A stretch of DNA of 64,000 nt from Pezicula radicicola (Eukaryota; Ascomycota; Leotiomycetes; Helotiales; Dermateaceae), in the NCBI GenBank assembly GCA_003008705.1, contig PDUO01000006.1:9295-73294 (forward strand), in the 5' to 3' direction. Below, piece by piece: positions 24,009 through 35,218 of the stretch; position 1 is the first letter of the stretch; each line of letters starts with the position of its first letter. Under the pieces are notes generated by a model that saw only the letters and a program-made list of their open reading frames with translations, did no database searches and was not told the origin of the DNA. Made by a program: the position numbers and the translations under genes.

Positions 24009-26068
24009 ACTGAATTTGGCGGATTTCTCGTGCAAGCTAGGCGCAACGGGGTGGGCTTTTTGAAGATTGGACAATGTAGAGCGGAAGCATTGCTTGCAGG
24101 ACATGATTTTGAATGATGAATATACCATATTGACTTGATAATATGATCTTCCTCCGGTCCAAGTACTGAAATCCGGCATTTGTTGTGCTCTTCATACTGT
24201 ACAAGTTTCCCGAATCCGAACGGGACCTCACCGCCCTCCTCCTCCACCCTAGCCTCATCGCCATCCCCGGGACCACCTCAATAATCAACACTACGCATCA
24301 ACAAAACACGCCTAGCACGCGCGGCTACTGTGAATCTGTGAGAGTGTGTGTGAATCTCCAGTCATTGCATAGATTCCAAAGCCGATACTCGAAACTCCAA
24401 CCTACTCAGCCTACTCAGTCAGTGTTCCGCAAGCCATGGATGGTGATTGATGCAGCTAGCTTTGCAGGAATTATTCCTTCTTCCTGAACCCCGCGTCTCA
24501 AACATTAGCACAGCACCGTTCATCGCAGAGCTTTGTAAAAATCGGATGGCAGCACCGTCGTTGGATGACAGCAACCCTCCTGAGGCGCCATTGAGGGCCT
24601 CTCGTGGTGGACTTGTGGAGTGGATTCGAATCGTGAAGTCTGAGACCAGGGGCGAGGGAGTTGCGCTCGTCAGGCCATGTTTCAACGGCAAAGTCGCGTC
24701 GACTTTCACTTGATCTACACAAGCCAGTGCGATTGACTGATCTACGTCTCAATAGGATCAATCATACGAAGCAACGCTGCTGCACATCTTGTCGAGGCAG
24801 TGTTCTTTCTGCAATCTTCTACATAGCTCGTATTCTCTTTGCTCGTTGCTCGCTTCGCAGCCCCTGGCCATCTCTTTCTGCCAGCGCTTTACCCGGGTTT
24901 ACAATACAGTAGTCATGGCCCAGTAGACGACCACTCTGGGTTTCCACTTGTTTCAATGAACCCGTCAGTTGATCAACGTCTCAAGTTATGGCCAGGTCTG
25001 TCCATCATATCATAATCATCAGTCACCACTCATTCCACTCAGTGTACCGAGTTTACGGTGTAGTTTTGAGGATTTGTAGTCAGGCTCCTGCAAATACGGG
25101 CCGACCCAAAGGTTGCAGTCAATCCTACGGTTGCCAGTAGTCAATGGCTTGGTTGGTGATGTTATGGCTTAGACAAAAAGCAAGTAAGAAATCTGTTCAT
25201 CGTGTGTTTCCTGGGAGGAGCCGCTGTCAGGGAATCCTTCGATCACAATGGTCAAGTGCTACCGAGTGGTGCATCACTTAGTACTGCCAAACCCAGCAGG
25301 TGATCTTGTGGGGGAGAAATTTTACGATCTGATCTGATCTTCATCTAGGATGAAATCCCCAGATGGGAAAGGGGCCATACATTAAATGCCTCAACGAGAA
25401 GCCCTCCCTACCTCTGTACAGCCCAACAGCCTCTTTTGGCTTGTTTCCTCGTATTCCTGAGGCTGAAACCCTCTTCCCATTGCAAGCCTCAGTAGATGGA
25501 GTCTCTTTTCTGGAGTGCTTTTTCCTTCGTCTCGACATTGAAACTCTTGATTGACATCTGCGGAAACAATACAATTACGCAGGCAGGTGGTGGCTGGTTG
25601 ATCTGCGGATCACGATCACCTGGAACCTTAGATCTGCCGTCTCGACTTTCACACTTAGAGAGCAGGTCAACTTGGCCAAGGCCCATCCTCCGTCTCATGG
25701 CCCTCTCTCTGGCCAATTTGTGGAACACTGACATTGCCGACCTTTCCATGACAAGCTTTCGAGAGATATTTGCTTGAATTACACGCTAGCTCTTGGCTTC
25801 AGATGATGGCGGCCAGCTTCAAGTTCATCCTTCGGTCAAATCCCTGTTTCCAAGCGCCCTTGGCACTGTTAAGCAATTCGGGAAGCCTTGGTTTGACCGT
25901 TTGACCCTCCCGGTCCTACCTGCCATCGCATCATTGACGATATTCCGAGTCTGGACATCTCGCAAACGCAGAAGCGACAACATTACACACAGCCTCTGTT
26001 TGAGAGTATGGCCATGAAGTTCCCTCCTGTTTCTATGGCCTTTTCAGAGAGAGCCTCATGGATTTAAG
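24009..26068. other. Intergenic stretch of about 2 kb
   Basis: Short overlapping ORFs are present on both strands (for example 24447-24713), but none has recognisable homology or convincing splice continuation. The right part is the probable promoter of the Egh16-like gene. Confidence 0.5.
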
Positions 26069-26076
26069 TATATAAG
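26069..26076 (+). promoter_or_regulatory. TATA-like box (TATATAAG)
   Basis: It lies about 190 bp before the ATG of the secreted-protein gene and is followed by a long pyrimidine-rich leader. This spacing suits a TATA box with a 5' UTR of about 150 nt. Confidence 0.5.
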
Positions 26077-26261
26077 TCGTAGGAAATCCCTACAAAGTAA
26101 TCCTCTCATCAGCTTCAGCATCTCATTTCTATTCTAACTCCTCATTTACATTCTCATAATCAGCAGGCTTTGATAGTCTCAATTTTTTCAACACAACATT
26201 CTTTGATTTTTATCACACTTCACACACTTTTTTCAACCCAAAGAACTCACCCACCACCAAC

Positions 26262-27165
26262 ATGCTCGCCCCATCAGTCTCTATTTTCATTGCGGCTCTT
26301 CTTGCCAGCCCTCTCGTATCCGCACATGGAAAGGTTGCCGTCGTTACAGGTGATTTAGGTGGTAACGGAACAGCTCTGGGAATCAAAGGGGCCGTCGTTG
26401 CAGGTGCTGGTAAGTCTATATCTATATAGAGTCAAAATACTTAAATAGATGCAAATAAGAGTTCTAATTGAAACTATTTAGGATCCAACAGCAAGACTGA
26501 GCTTGACACCACTACCTTCAATGTTGGAAACGACAACTGTGGCGAGACAGTTGTAAGTTCATCTCAATTCCCTTCACGGAATAATCACAAACTCTAATTT
26601 ACAGGCTGGCGGAACCAACAAGGCCACTTCTGGAGTAAAGGCCGCCATGGCTCTCTCTGGCAGCACCCTTCCTCAGATATCCACTGACAACGCCTCCATC
26701 TCTGGTACATTCCACATTGTTACCAGTGACGGAGCCGGCCCCGTTACCGCCATGGTTGACACTACTGGCCAAGGAGATTTCTCCAACGCAGTAAAGGCAA
26801 CCATCACCACCCAAGTCCCAGGTACTAAGGGCAACATCAAGAAGACCACCAAGCGTTGGGAAGAGCTCGCCATTCGTGCTGGACTGATGAAGCGTGCCAC
26901 TAACATCAACGAGGACTACCCATTTGCTGTTGCGATCCCAGCTGGCACCACCTGCACCGGTACTGTCGCTGGTCAAACAAACGTCTGCATGATCAAGATC
27001 TCCAACAACAACGCAGCTGGCCCCTTTGGCGGATGTGTAGCTGTCCAACAATCCAACTCTACCACTGCTGCTGCCACCACCACTACATCCACCAACACCA
27101 CCTCTGCCAAGGTCAACACCAAGAAGGAACAGCGATCCATCGCTGGCCGCATCCACCTTGTTTAA
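26262..27165 (+). CDS. Egh16/Gas1-like secreted protein
   Basis: The predicted product is 259 aa from exons 26262-26409, 26482-26552 and 26605-27165. A clear signal peptide (residues 1 to about 21, ending PLVSA) is followed by HGKVAVVTGDLGGNG and then the family body. Conserved features are the paired cysteines in NDNCGETV, TTCTGTV and NVCMIK, and the closing GPFGGCVAVQ motif. The family (Egh16 of powdery mildew, Gas1/Gas2 of the rice blast fungus) is expressed during appressorium formation and linked to host penetration. Its biochemical role is not known. The C-terminal 40 residues are a Thr/Ser-rich tail. Members also occur in fungi that are not plant pathogens, so the presence of this gene does not establish lifestyle. 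Confidence 0.9.
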
Positions 27166-28608
27166 GCGATATGGTGCTCTGGGGCTTCTAGGCTTTAGGG
27201 GTTTTGGTTACTGTATATAGAGGGGGAAAGTCTCAGGTTACTTTTGTACATATTTGCTGCATTTGTTTTGCGGGAGCGGGTGTTGGTGCGTGGGGAGATG
27301 GGACAGATTCAACTGGTTTGCATCTCCTTCGGTTTTGAGGTAGTTATGAAATGAAGATGCTGATCTGTCACTTCTCTGTTTTCAATTTGTGCTGTGAACT
27401 AATAATGTGTGCCGTGAAGTTTTAATACCAGCAGATTTAGAGTAAATATCTTGAATTTTGACTTTTTATATATACATCATCACCATACCCTTCACTTTTC
27501 ACATCTATTCTTTCCAAAATATAACCACAAGTAAAGTACAGATATGATGAGGCGAAACTAATAAGAAGATTTGAGGTACAGAAACCCTAGATATACATAT
27601 AAAAAAATACCAATAATCAACTCCCCTTCAAACTAGAAGAGAGAGATGTATACCCATTGCCATCAACCAATACAATTATCATCTATAATGTAAACATTCC
27701 CAAGTAGCAGCAAACGGAATTTCCAAGACCTACTTCTTATCTGAATGATAGGTTCTTTTAAAAGGAGTTGAAGAGAAAGGTGGCTTCTTCTACCAATTAT
27801 ATAGAGTGGAGCTTCTGTTTAGCTAAAGGGAAGCTTACAGTAATCGGTGTACAAGTAGCTCATGTTTTTAAACACTTTATATAGTACTTGTTCTAGTCTC
27901 GCATCCTAGAACAACCTTACTTAGTCCCTTAGAATATATGGAAAGTCTTGGTAGGAGAAATAAGAATACTATTTAAATTTCTATTACTTAAATAAAACGC
28001 GAGAAAGGATTAGAATAGACTAAGTGTAGGTATATTAGAGAGAGAACTAAACTAAGCGAAGGATATATTTTAAATCCTTTTTGTGATGTTGGATACTTGA
28101 AGAGTATACCTTTAGTAAAATATATAATACAGTCTAAGTAGAATACCTCATTGCAACTTCAGGAACTTACAACATGCAAAGGCATAGATTGTTGCACTCT
28201 GATACTAGTTCTATTATGCTATCACTGGCGTAAAACTTAGTCACTCAACTTAGTTATAAAGCTTTAGTTGTAGATGGCTGGAAAAGTATATCAACTCAAT
28301 CGTAACTTTCTCTATAGACACTTACGAACTTCTACTTCCATGACGTATCCATAACCAAAGTTCCTTCCCAATCAAGCACAGCAGCTCCTCCTTCCCAATT
28401 CCAAACAAGCACCTTACAGTATATCTAGTTTCCCAAACTCCAAAATCCCATCAATCATTGCAACCCATATATTTCCACAACCACACACACACTCATACCA
28501 TCCATATTGCGAGCATTCATTCTTTTCAAGACACCGATTACCCTAATTCCAGACCTTAGGAATACATTGCAATTCAGCACAATACAAATAACAAGTAACC
28601 AATAGACA
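27166..28608. other. Intergenic stretch of about 1.4 kb
   Basis: AT-rich sequence without a supported gene. The leftmost part is the 3' UTR of the Egh16-like gene. CA-rich leader sequence precedes the next start codon. Confidence 0.6.
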
Positions 28609-29819
28609 ATGGCTCCTGGACGCCTACCTCGGAGGGCAAAAAGCGATCCGGTATTTTATGATGCTCGATCGTTGGAATTGTTGTCAAGAACAGCACTTTC
28701 CATTTTCCACTCAAGCGCTTCTATACCTTCCACTTTGGATACTCTATTATCGGATTCGGCAACAGCAGCAGCATCTCAATCGAGCAGTTCTACATCTTCT
28801 ACTCCTGGTGCAGAACCGTCAGATTGGTTATCAAAATCATCATTTCCATCCAACGGTTCCACAATTTGCACTGCTGTCGTACCGTCGGATCTGTGGTCTC
28901 CTCTGTATCCTAATCCACATCCAACAGGCCCGGTGGATATCCCATTGCCTAATGCCCAGTTGAAGGACTCCCTAGCTCGTCGACCGACATTTCCCTCACC
29001 AGAAAGTCAATCAAGTATAGGACATTCCAGAGCTGCGAATGGATACAATACATCCGCATCAGGATCGGCGAATATCCCATTACCTAGCCCAGGATTGAGG
29101 AACCTTATAGCTCGTCGACCGCCACCTGTTTCACCAGAAAGCCAAGCAGAGAGAGATTCTAGATTTACGAGTAGATACAATACGTCCGTATCAGGATCGG
29201 TTAATAACCCATTTCGCGGCATTAGGTCGACAGCACTTCCGACTGATCATCAGTTATTTCCTCAAACAAGCCAGCCAAGCACGAACAGCACTGTATCGGC
29301 ATATACAAGTGCATCAGCACCAGTATCGAGGGAGAATCCAGTTGTCAGCGCCGAATCCCAAGCATTGGATGGCGAGTTGGACGATTCTTCCGACAATCTT
29401 GAGGTTGGGTCCGAGTAAGTGACAGGTTCTTCGCGCAAGAGGTCTTAATCCATTATAGTTTGTGTCTGACCACGACAGAACAGAATCTCCAACTAATCGA
29501 TATGCCACCTTCCCCACCGGAGCCCATATCAAGTACCAGAACGGATGACACTATATCCTCGGACGGCTCGGACGACACTATCATCCTAAAGTCAGATCGG
29601 TACTACAGACAATACCTTGTAGACGCACGGCGGCGACTTCAAAGAGTGCTCAGAAGCGTGACGGAGCCTAACCTAGATCCGGAATACAAGAGACAAGAAA
29701 ATTGTTTTAAAGCTCGCTCTTCTCGTGCCGAACTTGCAAGAAATCGAGAATATAAGCCATCACCACTGAGTACACTGGCATATGTAGGTGAAGAGGTTGT
29801 AAATGCTGCCACTTCCTAA
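28609..29819 (+). CDS. Low-complexity fungal protein with a 45-aa tandem repeat; function unknown
   Basis: The predicted product is 388 aa from exons 28609-29414 and 29459-29819. The intron is only 44 nt, but GTAAGT and ATAG fit and the frame is preserved. The N-terminal two thirds is Ser/Pro/Thr-rich. It contains two in-frame copies of a 44-45-residue unit (IPLPxxxL...ARRP...SPESQ...YNTSxSGSxN) starting at 28939 and 29074, plus a partial third at about 29206. The second exon ends in a basic helical stretch (YYRQYLVDARRRLQRVLRSV). There is no signal peptide or membrane segment. No family was recognised. Composition suggests an intrinsically disordered intracellular protein. Confidence 0.72.
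28939..29205 (+). repeat. 135-bp coding tandem repeat (two copies plus remnant)
   Basis: Unit one (28939-29073) and unit two (29074-29205) encode aligned 45- and 44-residue repeats sharing IPLP, ARRP, SPESQ and YNTS motifs. The duplication is in frame. Confidence 0.75.
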
Positions 29820-30289
29820 AAAGTGAGTACTTCCAAGACCGATTTGCCGAAGAAGGATGAGATGGAAGGGATAAGAGCGAGCGGCCAGGAGAAGAATCTT
29901 TGAGTCTTCATAGTATAGCTCGTGTTGCGGGATTTAAGTGCATCTGACTACTTGGCTAGGTCTCATCTTGTTTTGCTGGTGGGAGTTCTAGGCTAACACA
30001 AAGGGCAAGCGAAAGAGAGGAGATGTGGAAGGAAGCAAGTGTATAAGGTATACGGATCAGCGTAGAGGCTAGATTAGTTCATTCTGTTTCTTTATGCTGT
30101 TTCTTTAGCGCTGTAGTTCGATAAGTCGTCTTTTAGCAAGCAATTTGAAGTCTTCAAAAAATTTCGACCAGAACGCCAATAACCTTGCCGTGAGAAATTC
30201 GCATCTAAGAGGTAGTACAATTCTAAACCCATGTGATTTCCCCCATCATGAGAATTTCTTGACCACGAGGACCACTGCTGCTAGTCAGA
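29820..30289. other. Convergent intergenic region
   Basis: This is the 3'-to-3' space between the repeat protein gene and the 2EXR gene. No gene was seen. Confidence 0.6.
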
Positions 30290-30976
30290 TTAAAATAATA
30301 TCTCCAGGTCTGAATTGTTGGAGACCACTAACTTGTTGACGAAATCAGGATCTGAGGCCCCTCCCTCAATCACAGCCACCTCTTTACCAGTAACGATAGA
30401 GACAATTCTCACTCGTGGACAGTCCCATCCAGGGTCCACAGTCATAGCCTCATCGAAATCAGACCTCAAGCTTCTGATATACGCATCTTCATCGGTAATC
30501 CAACGAGGAGGATTTTGGGTTGAATTACTCGCCACCAGCTCCAATTCATGCAAACTCGACATGCGCGTTATAATATCCATGTTGAAATGTCCGAAATAAG
30601 CACAATCCTTCACATCCATGGTCATGGTTTGTATACTCTCAAGTTCGACTTTGGGAACATAGCCAAAAACACCTTCTGGAACCTTAATGGTATCTCTATC
30701 GAAGGCAAGGTATATACACCGGGTGGAATGGGCCGTCTGAAAGAATGCTTTGTAGACATTGAGGGCTTCGAATCGCGATTCTCGGTTTACATGTAAGAGT
30801 GCTGGAGGTGGGATGTTCGCACCGAATGCCTTGGCGTATCGTTTTAGTCCTGGGTATACACCCCTCTCACAGCTGATCTCGACTGTTCTTGGCTCTGATA
30901 GTACGAACCCCCATACTTTGAGTCGCATTTCGCTGGGGAGATCGGGGAAGAGGTGGAAGTAGGGTTCAGATGCCAT
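30290..30976 (-). CDS. 2EXR-domain protein
   Basis: This is a single exon of 228 aa. The ATG at 30976 is chosen because the upstream in-frame start is only TTG. The N-terminus FHLFPDLPSEMRLKVWGFVL followed by PRTVEI matches the 2EXR domain, a family hugely expanded in filamentous ascomycetes and distantly resembling an F-box. Further conserved pieces are PALLHVNRESRFEAL at about 62-76 and IYLAFDRDTI. The C-terminal half has the variable region usual in the family. Molecular function is unknown; protein interaction or ubiquitin-linked roles are only speculation. Confidence 0.85.
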   Translation of the reverse strand: MASEPYFHLFPDLPSEMRLKVWGFVLSEPRTVEISCERGVYPGLKRYAKAFGANIPPPALLHVNRESRFEALNVYKAFFQTAHSTRCIYLAFDRDTIKVPEGVFGYVPKVELESIQTMTMDVKDCAYFGHFNMDIITRMSSLHELELVASNSTQNPPRWITDEDAYIRSLRSDFDEAMTVDPGWDCPRVRIVSIVTGKEVAVIEGGASDPDFVNKLVVSNNSDLEILF

Positions 30977-33380
30977 TGTTGTTGTTATCTGGAGTCGCAA
31001 CGCGTGTCGCGGGGTGCTGTGGTGTTTCTTTTTGTCTGACCTGACACGTGAATACCGGTAAATAGAATGATGCTATATTCAAATTCAGCAATTGTCTATC
31101 AAAAGCTGGTAGAACGAATTGAGCGGGAAATCAAATTACTGTTGTCAGTTTCTTGGGAGGCAGTTTCGTGTTTTATATGTTGCTGGATTGTTGGACTGCT
31201 GGTGCCTGAAGCAAGCAAATGTTTACTAAACCGCGTGCGGTTATCCCTCACCCCTCCTCCTTTCTGCGGCGCAGCTCGCTTAAATTTAACCCCTTCCCCT
31301 TTTGTTTGAGTCGCTTAGAACGATCCAAAGTAATAGACTTCCAAACCATAACCATACAAACGACTAGACCTCTAAACATGATTTAAAGATTGAACATTAT
31401 GGAACCATATGGTGTAAACCTCCGAGGAAGTTATTTTAACAGAATTTTGGATTTAATGAGATGCTCTAGATGAATAAGTTGAATTGTCTGGATAGAACCC
31501 TGTGTTCATTAAGACTTTATATAAGAGGTTTCAAACCCTGTTGACGTCATGTTTTACCTTGCTGTTAAGAGGTCAAGTCAGTTACTATTCCTCTCATATT
31601 TTGTGGTATACGTGGGACTCTCTATCGCATTCATAACCTAGCGAATCCTGTGGAATATGTTAAAGTCTCTAGAGTAAGGGTCCACTGAGTAATAAATAAA
31701 CTTCCATTGTCGTGTTCTCACACAAGCCATTGTTTGCTGGTCGTTATTGCTTGTCATTCTAGCAGGCTCTAATAAATCTGTATAAGTGAGTGTTTTATAA
31801 GACAGAATAAGCCTTCTAATTACTTAAGAGATGCTAATTCACTGTGTTTCTTGCTGAGGGAGCCTAAGTTTTATCTGAGATTGTTACAAGAAAGCTCTAT
31901 TTTTATTACAGTTCCTTTTAGTACTGACAGAAGTATTTGAATAGATATCTGTATTATAGAAATATTACTTGTAACGAAAAAGTAGGAGGAATAGAAGATA
32001 CCGAGGATCTATACCTGCTACAAATTCCCAAAAACAAATCCAACAATATATCAACAAGAACCAAGTGAATAACAACTAACGGTTCTATTCGTAGTCGCAA
32101 CAGATATCGCCGCAAGACCAGAACCTTCGTTCTCTTAAACAGCCAGGGAGTTGTGTTTGTTGTCTCCTATGGTTTATCTTATAAGAGAATTTATACCTAG
32201 TTCTCTTAAATCTGAGGTCCGTATTTGGGCACGGATATTTCATCCAATTACTACTTCAGCGTTTTGTAGATGCACAGAATCCTGCTTATTCTTGAATTTA
32301 TTGTCTATTGTTACATATGCGAGTTACCTATATGCCCTAGTATGAAACTATAGATTTTTGAGAGTAAGGATGAAGGAAATCGAAGGAGAGATCCTTGAAC
32401 AGATATATGTTGCTAGTAGTCGGTATTTCCCTCTTGGCTTCGGCCCTTTTGGTGTCTCTTGGAGTAGGTGTGCTCAAACCTTTACTCTTAAGCGACCAAA
32501 AGTTTGTCACTTACGCGACAAGAATTGCATTCTCTGGTCATGGCATGAGAAGAAAATCAACGGGTATACGGTCAAAACTACCCTGAATAGCGTGTGTGCA
32601 CTAGTACATGATGGGTAACATTATGTGAAGGCTAAACATTAAGGACGAGCGTTATGTACCTTGGATTCTAGGGTTTTGCAATTACTTTATACGTATACGA
32701 CTTCTTATTCACAGTCTTCTTAAGTCTTCTAGGCACTGTTATTTTCCGATCTCCTTTTCACTTACCCTTGGTCGTTGCAATACGAGTCTTAGCTGGCTAC
32801 AAAGTTTTCTCACAAAGTCCTAAGTGAGTTATTTTAGTTAATAGTAAGTAAGTCAGTTGCCACCAAAGGAACGATCGTTTAATGCTACAATCAATGCTAG
32901 GCTGTGATATTTAAAAACGAGGAAGTAATAATGAACAGACTCCAATAGTGCTCTTTCAAGGAGACTTCGCAAGGGCGGGTTCAACAAGAGTTGCTAGGAA
33001 CGTTGTACGAAATACATATCTCGCTTGCCACTACGGAATACTTTGTACAGTACATAAAGCTTTTCTTATCTTCGTACGGAATCCTTTTCCAAGAGCCGCT
33101 CCATCAGGATCAACATTTTCCATTACGGCCCGCCGTTTACCGGTACATACGCGCTCCTTCTAAACTTCCAAATATAAATGATCAACATGATCAACATAAT
33201 GCCACGATAGCTAAGATCATCATGATCATCACGATCATCAACAAATTTATGAAATTTGGCAGAAAAGTAAATTGGCCAGACCCCTATCGACCGTAGTAAA
33301 GCGGGCCTAGGATTTTCCATCAAGTGCCTCGGCACGTTCTATTTTGAACGAACGCTCATTATTCGGATATTCCTCACCTT
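30977..33380. other. AT-rich intergenic stretch of about 2.4 kb
   Basis: No supported gene. Small ORFs at 32151-32345 and 32358-32618 lack any family features. Around 33180-33240 there is GATC/ATCATC-rich simple sequence. Confidence 0.55.
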
Positions 33381-33533
33381 AGTACTGAAGATCAAAGATC
33401 TGCAGTACTGTGCTTCGTACTGTAAGGAAATTTGGGAATTTCAGCCTTAACTACTCCACCAAGTGGCAAGTCACCGACCAAAAGGGGCTCAAGGAGCCTC
33501 ATGTCACGACTAGACCGCCGATCAAAGATCGGC
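33381..33533. repeat. Cluster of three short triloop hairpins
   Basis: 33381-33409 forms AGTACTG/CAGTACT outside AGATC-AAA-GATCT, with one mismatch. 33486-33498 is GGCTC-AAG-GAGCC. 33517-33533 is GCCGATC-AAA-GATCGGC. All have three-base AAA/AAG loops and fall within 153 bp of non-coding DNA. Confidence 0.6.
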
Positions 33534-34006
33534 AAACAAAAAAAAAATCCCAGCCCCAACAACTCCACAGATAGGCCAAACGGAGCCTCATCTCCATAAA
33601 AACCAGAAGTCCAGAACCCACTTTACGACCTACTCATGCTGGCCTAAGACTCCAATCCATCACCCAGCCAACAAGCAAAGACCAAAATCCTCCACAAACA
33701 CAACCCTTATAATAATAAAAGCCACTCGTATAGACATCTTCTCGGCTCCCCCGTTCTTCATTTAAAAAGAAAACCCCACCTCCACCCCGCCAAACATTGA
33801 AATCCGAAAGCGGCAAAGCCGAAATATCCAAGAGTCCAAGTCCCAAACCGTGCAAACCAACAGAATTTATGTTGCATATCGCACTGTGGCTAATATCAAG
33901 AACAGGAGGGGTATAATATAACACAGACAGAAGCCATAAAAAAAATTGTAATCTATCTGTACTATCTTAGCTTGATCTCCGATACTTTAAAGTGATTTGA
34001 GTGTCT

Positions 34007-34029
34007 GACGACCGTGACGACCGTGACGA
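34007..34029. repeat. Short tandem repeat, unit GACGACCGT
   Basis: Two full 9-bp units and most of a third occur in tandem. Confidence 0.7.
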
Positions 34030-35218
34030 CCCAAAAGTGGTTGGTGTTTGCGTGTTTGGTTACGGTTGCATTGCGTAAGGTACTTTACCTTACGAGTTAG
34101 TACATACTTAGGCCCACGGCCGGCGTTTTGTTTAGAATGTCAAATTGTCAATGCCCATCCAGGCCCGATGGAATTTTGATTGCCAAGTGAAATACACGGC
34201 TGTAAGTGCAAGGTAAAACTGTGTCACGAGTATGACACTACTCATACGACTAGTAGTACGAGTCGTTGATACCTTAGAGGACCTCTATGTGCCAAAGCAC
34301 AATAATGCGACAGCAATGCGAATTGAATAGTGAAGCAAAGCCACACGAAACTGAAAAGTGCGGTATGCTACAACAAAGAGTAAACAGGAATAGAAACAGG
34401 AAACATGCGGCCATTATTTTTAGTTAGCTTAGCCGATCTAAGGTATATCTTCTGTCATTGTATAGGTAAGGTACTTCAGTAGCTTCACGCTTCGGCTGCA
34501 CAGTGTCTGATCATTCATTAAGTGGGCAGGCACTAAAAAGAGCGTCGTGCGACAGAAATCCCTCGAGGGAAACTCTTGAAACGATTTTAATTAACCTTAA
34601 AAAGCTGCGTCTTGCAACAAAGTCCATTCTTAGAAAGTCCTGCGAGTCGCCTAGTTATCGCCGCAAACAAAACTTCATTGGTGAGATATCTCCAAGTCAA
34701 AAGGCAGCACACCTCAAGATTCACGCATGATCTGGAGGGGAAAAAAATGCCTTGCAAGTAAACTCGCTCATATATTATACCTCCCCGTCGTAATCACTCA
34801 ACATCTAATCTACCATTTGGAGTTGACCTCCTCTTATCCAATAAGACCGATCAGACCAAATTTGTTCCCTGCCATTTCTTTTCCCGACTCTCAATCATAA
34901 AGAGAAGCAGCCTCCTGCACCGTTCCAAATCCAGTCGTGACGTAATAAAAAATAGACATAAATAGACCAATAACGTACGCAATGAAGGGTATGTCCATAT
35001 CGCAAATGAAGAAAAATGCCTGCCGCTCGTGACAAAAGCAAAAGGGCCGCCATGAAAACTATCATACATAAAATATGTTCCGTACTAATTGTCGAACTGT
35101 CGTCATACATATACGTATATATGCTGGTAAATATGATTGTGGTATATGGCGTAAAGATAGCAACGCAAGATGAATGAATCCAAATGAGACAAAGATTAGA
35201 CTTGGTAGGGTGGAAGGA
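34030..35218. other. Intergenic region downstream of the RING-PH-vWA gene
   Basis: No gene was supported. Short imperfect palindromes occur around 34076-34100. The right part is the 3' UTR of the minus-strand gene. Confidence 0.55.

Noticed and set aside
24419..24713. Overlapping ORFs of about 90 codons on both strands
   Set aside because: They lie in mid-GC sequence with no family resemblance and no clear splice partner. A small gene remains possible but is not supported.
33181..33245. GATC/ATCATC-rich tract as a possible repeat array or CRISPR-like structure
   Set aside because: Units are irregular and very short, there are no unique spacers, and CRISPR arrays do not occur in fungal nuclear genomes. 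It is best read as simple sequence.
33634..33924. 96-codon minus-strand ORF with a Gly-rich stretch
   Set aside because: No signal peptide, family motif or supporting context; adjacent sequence is poly-A and hairpin-rich non-coding DNA.
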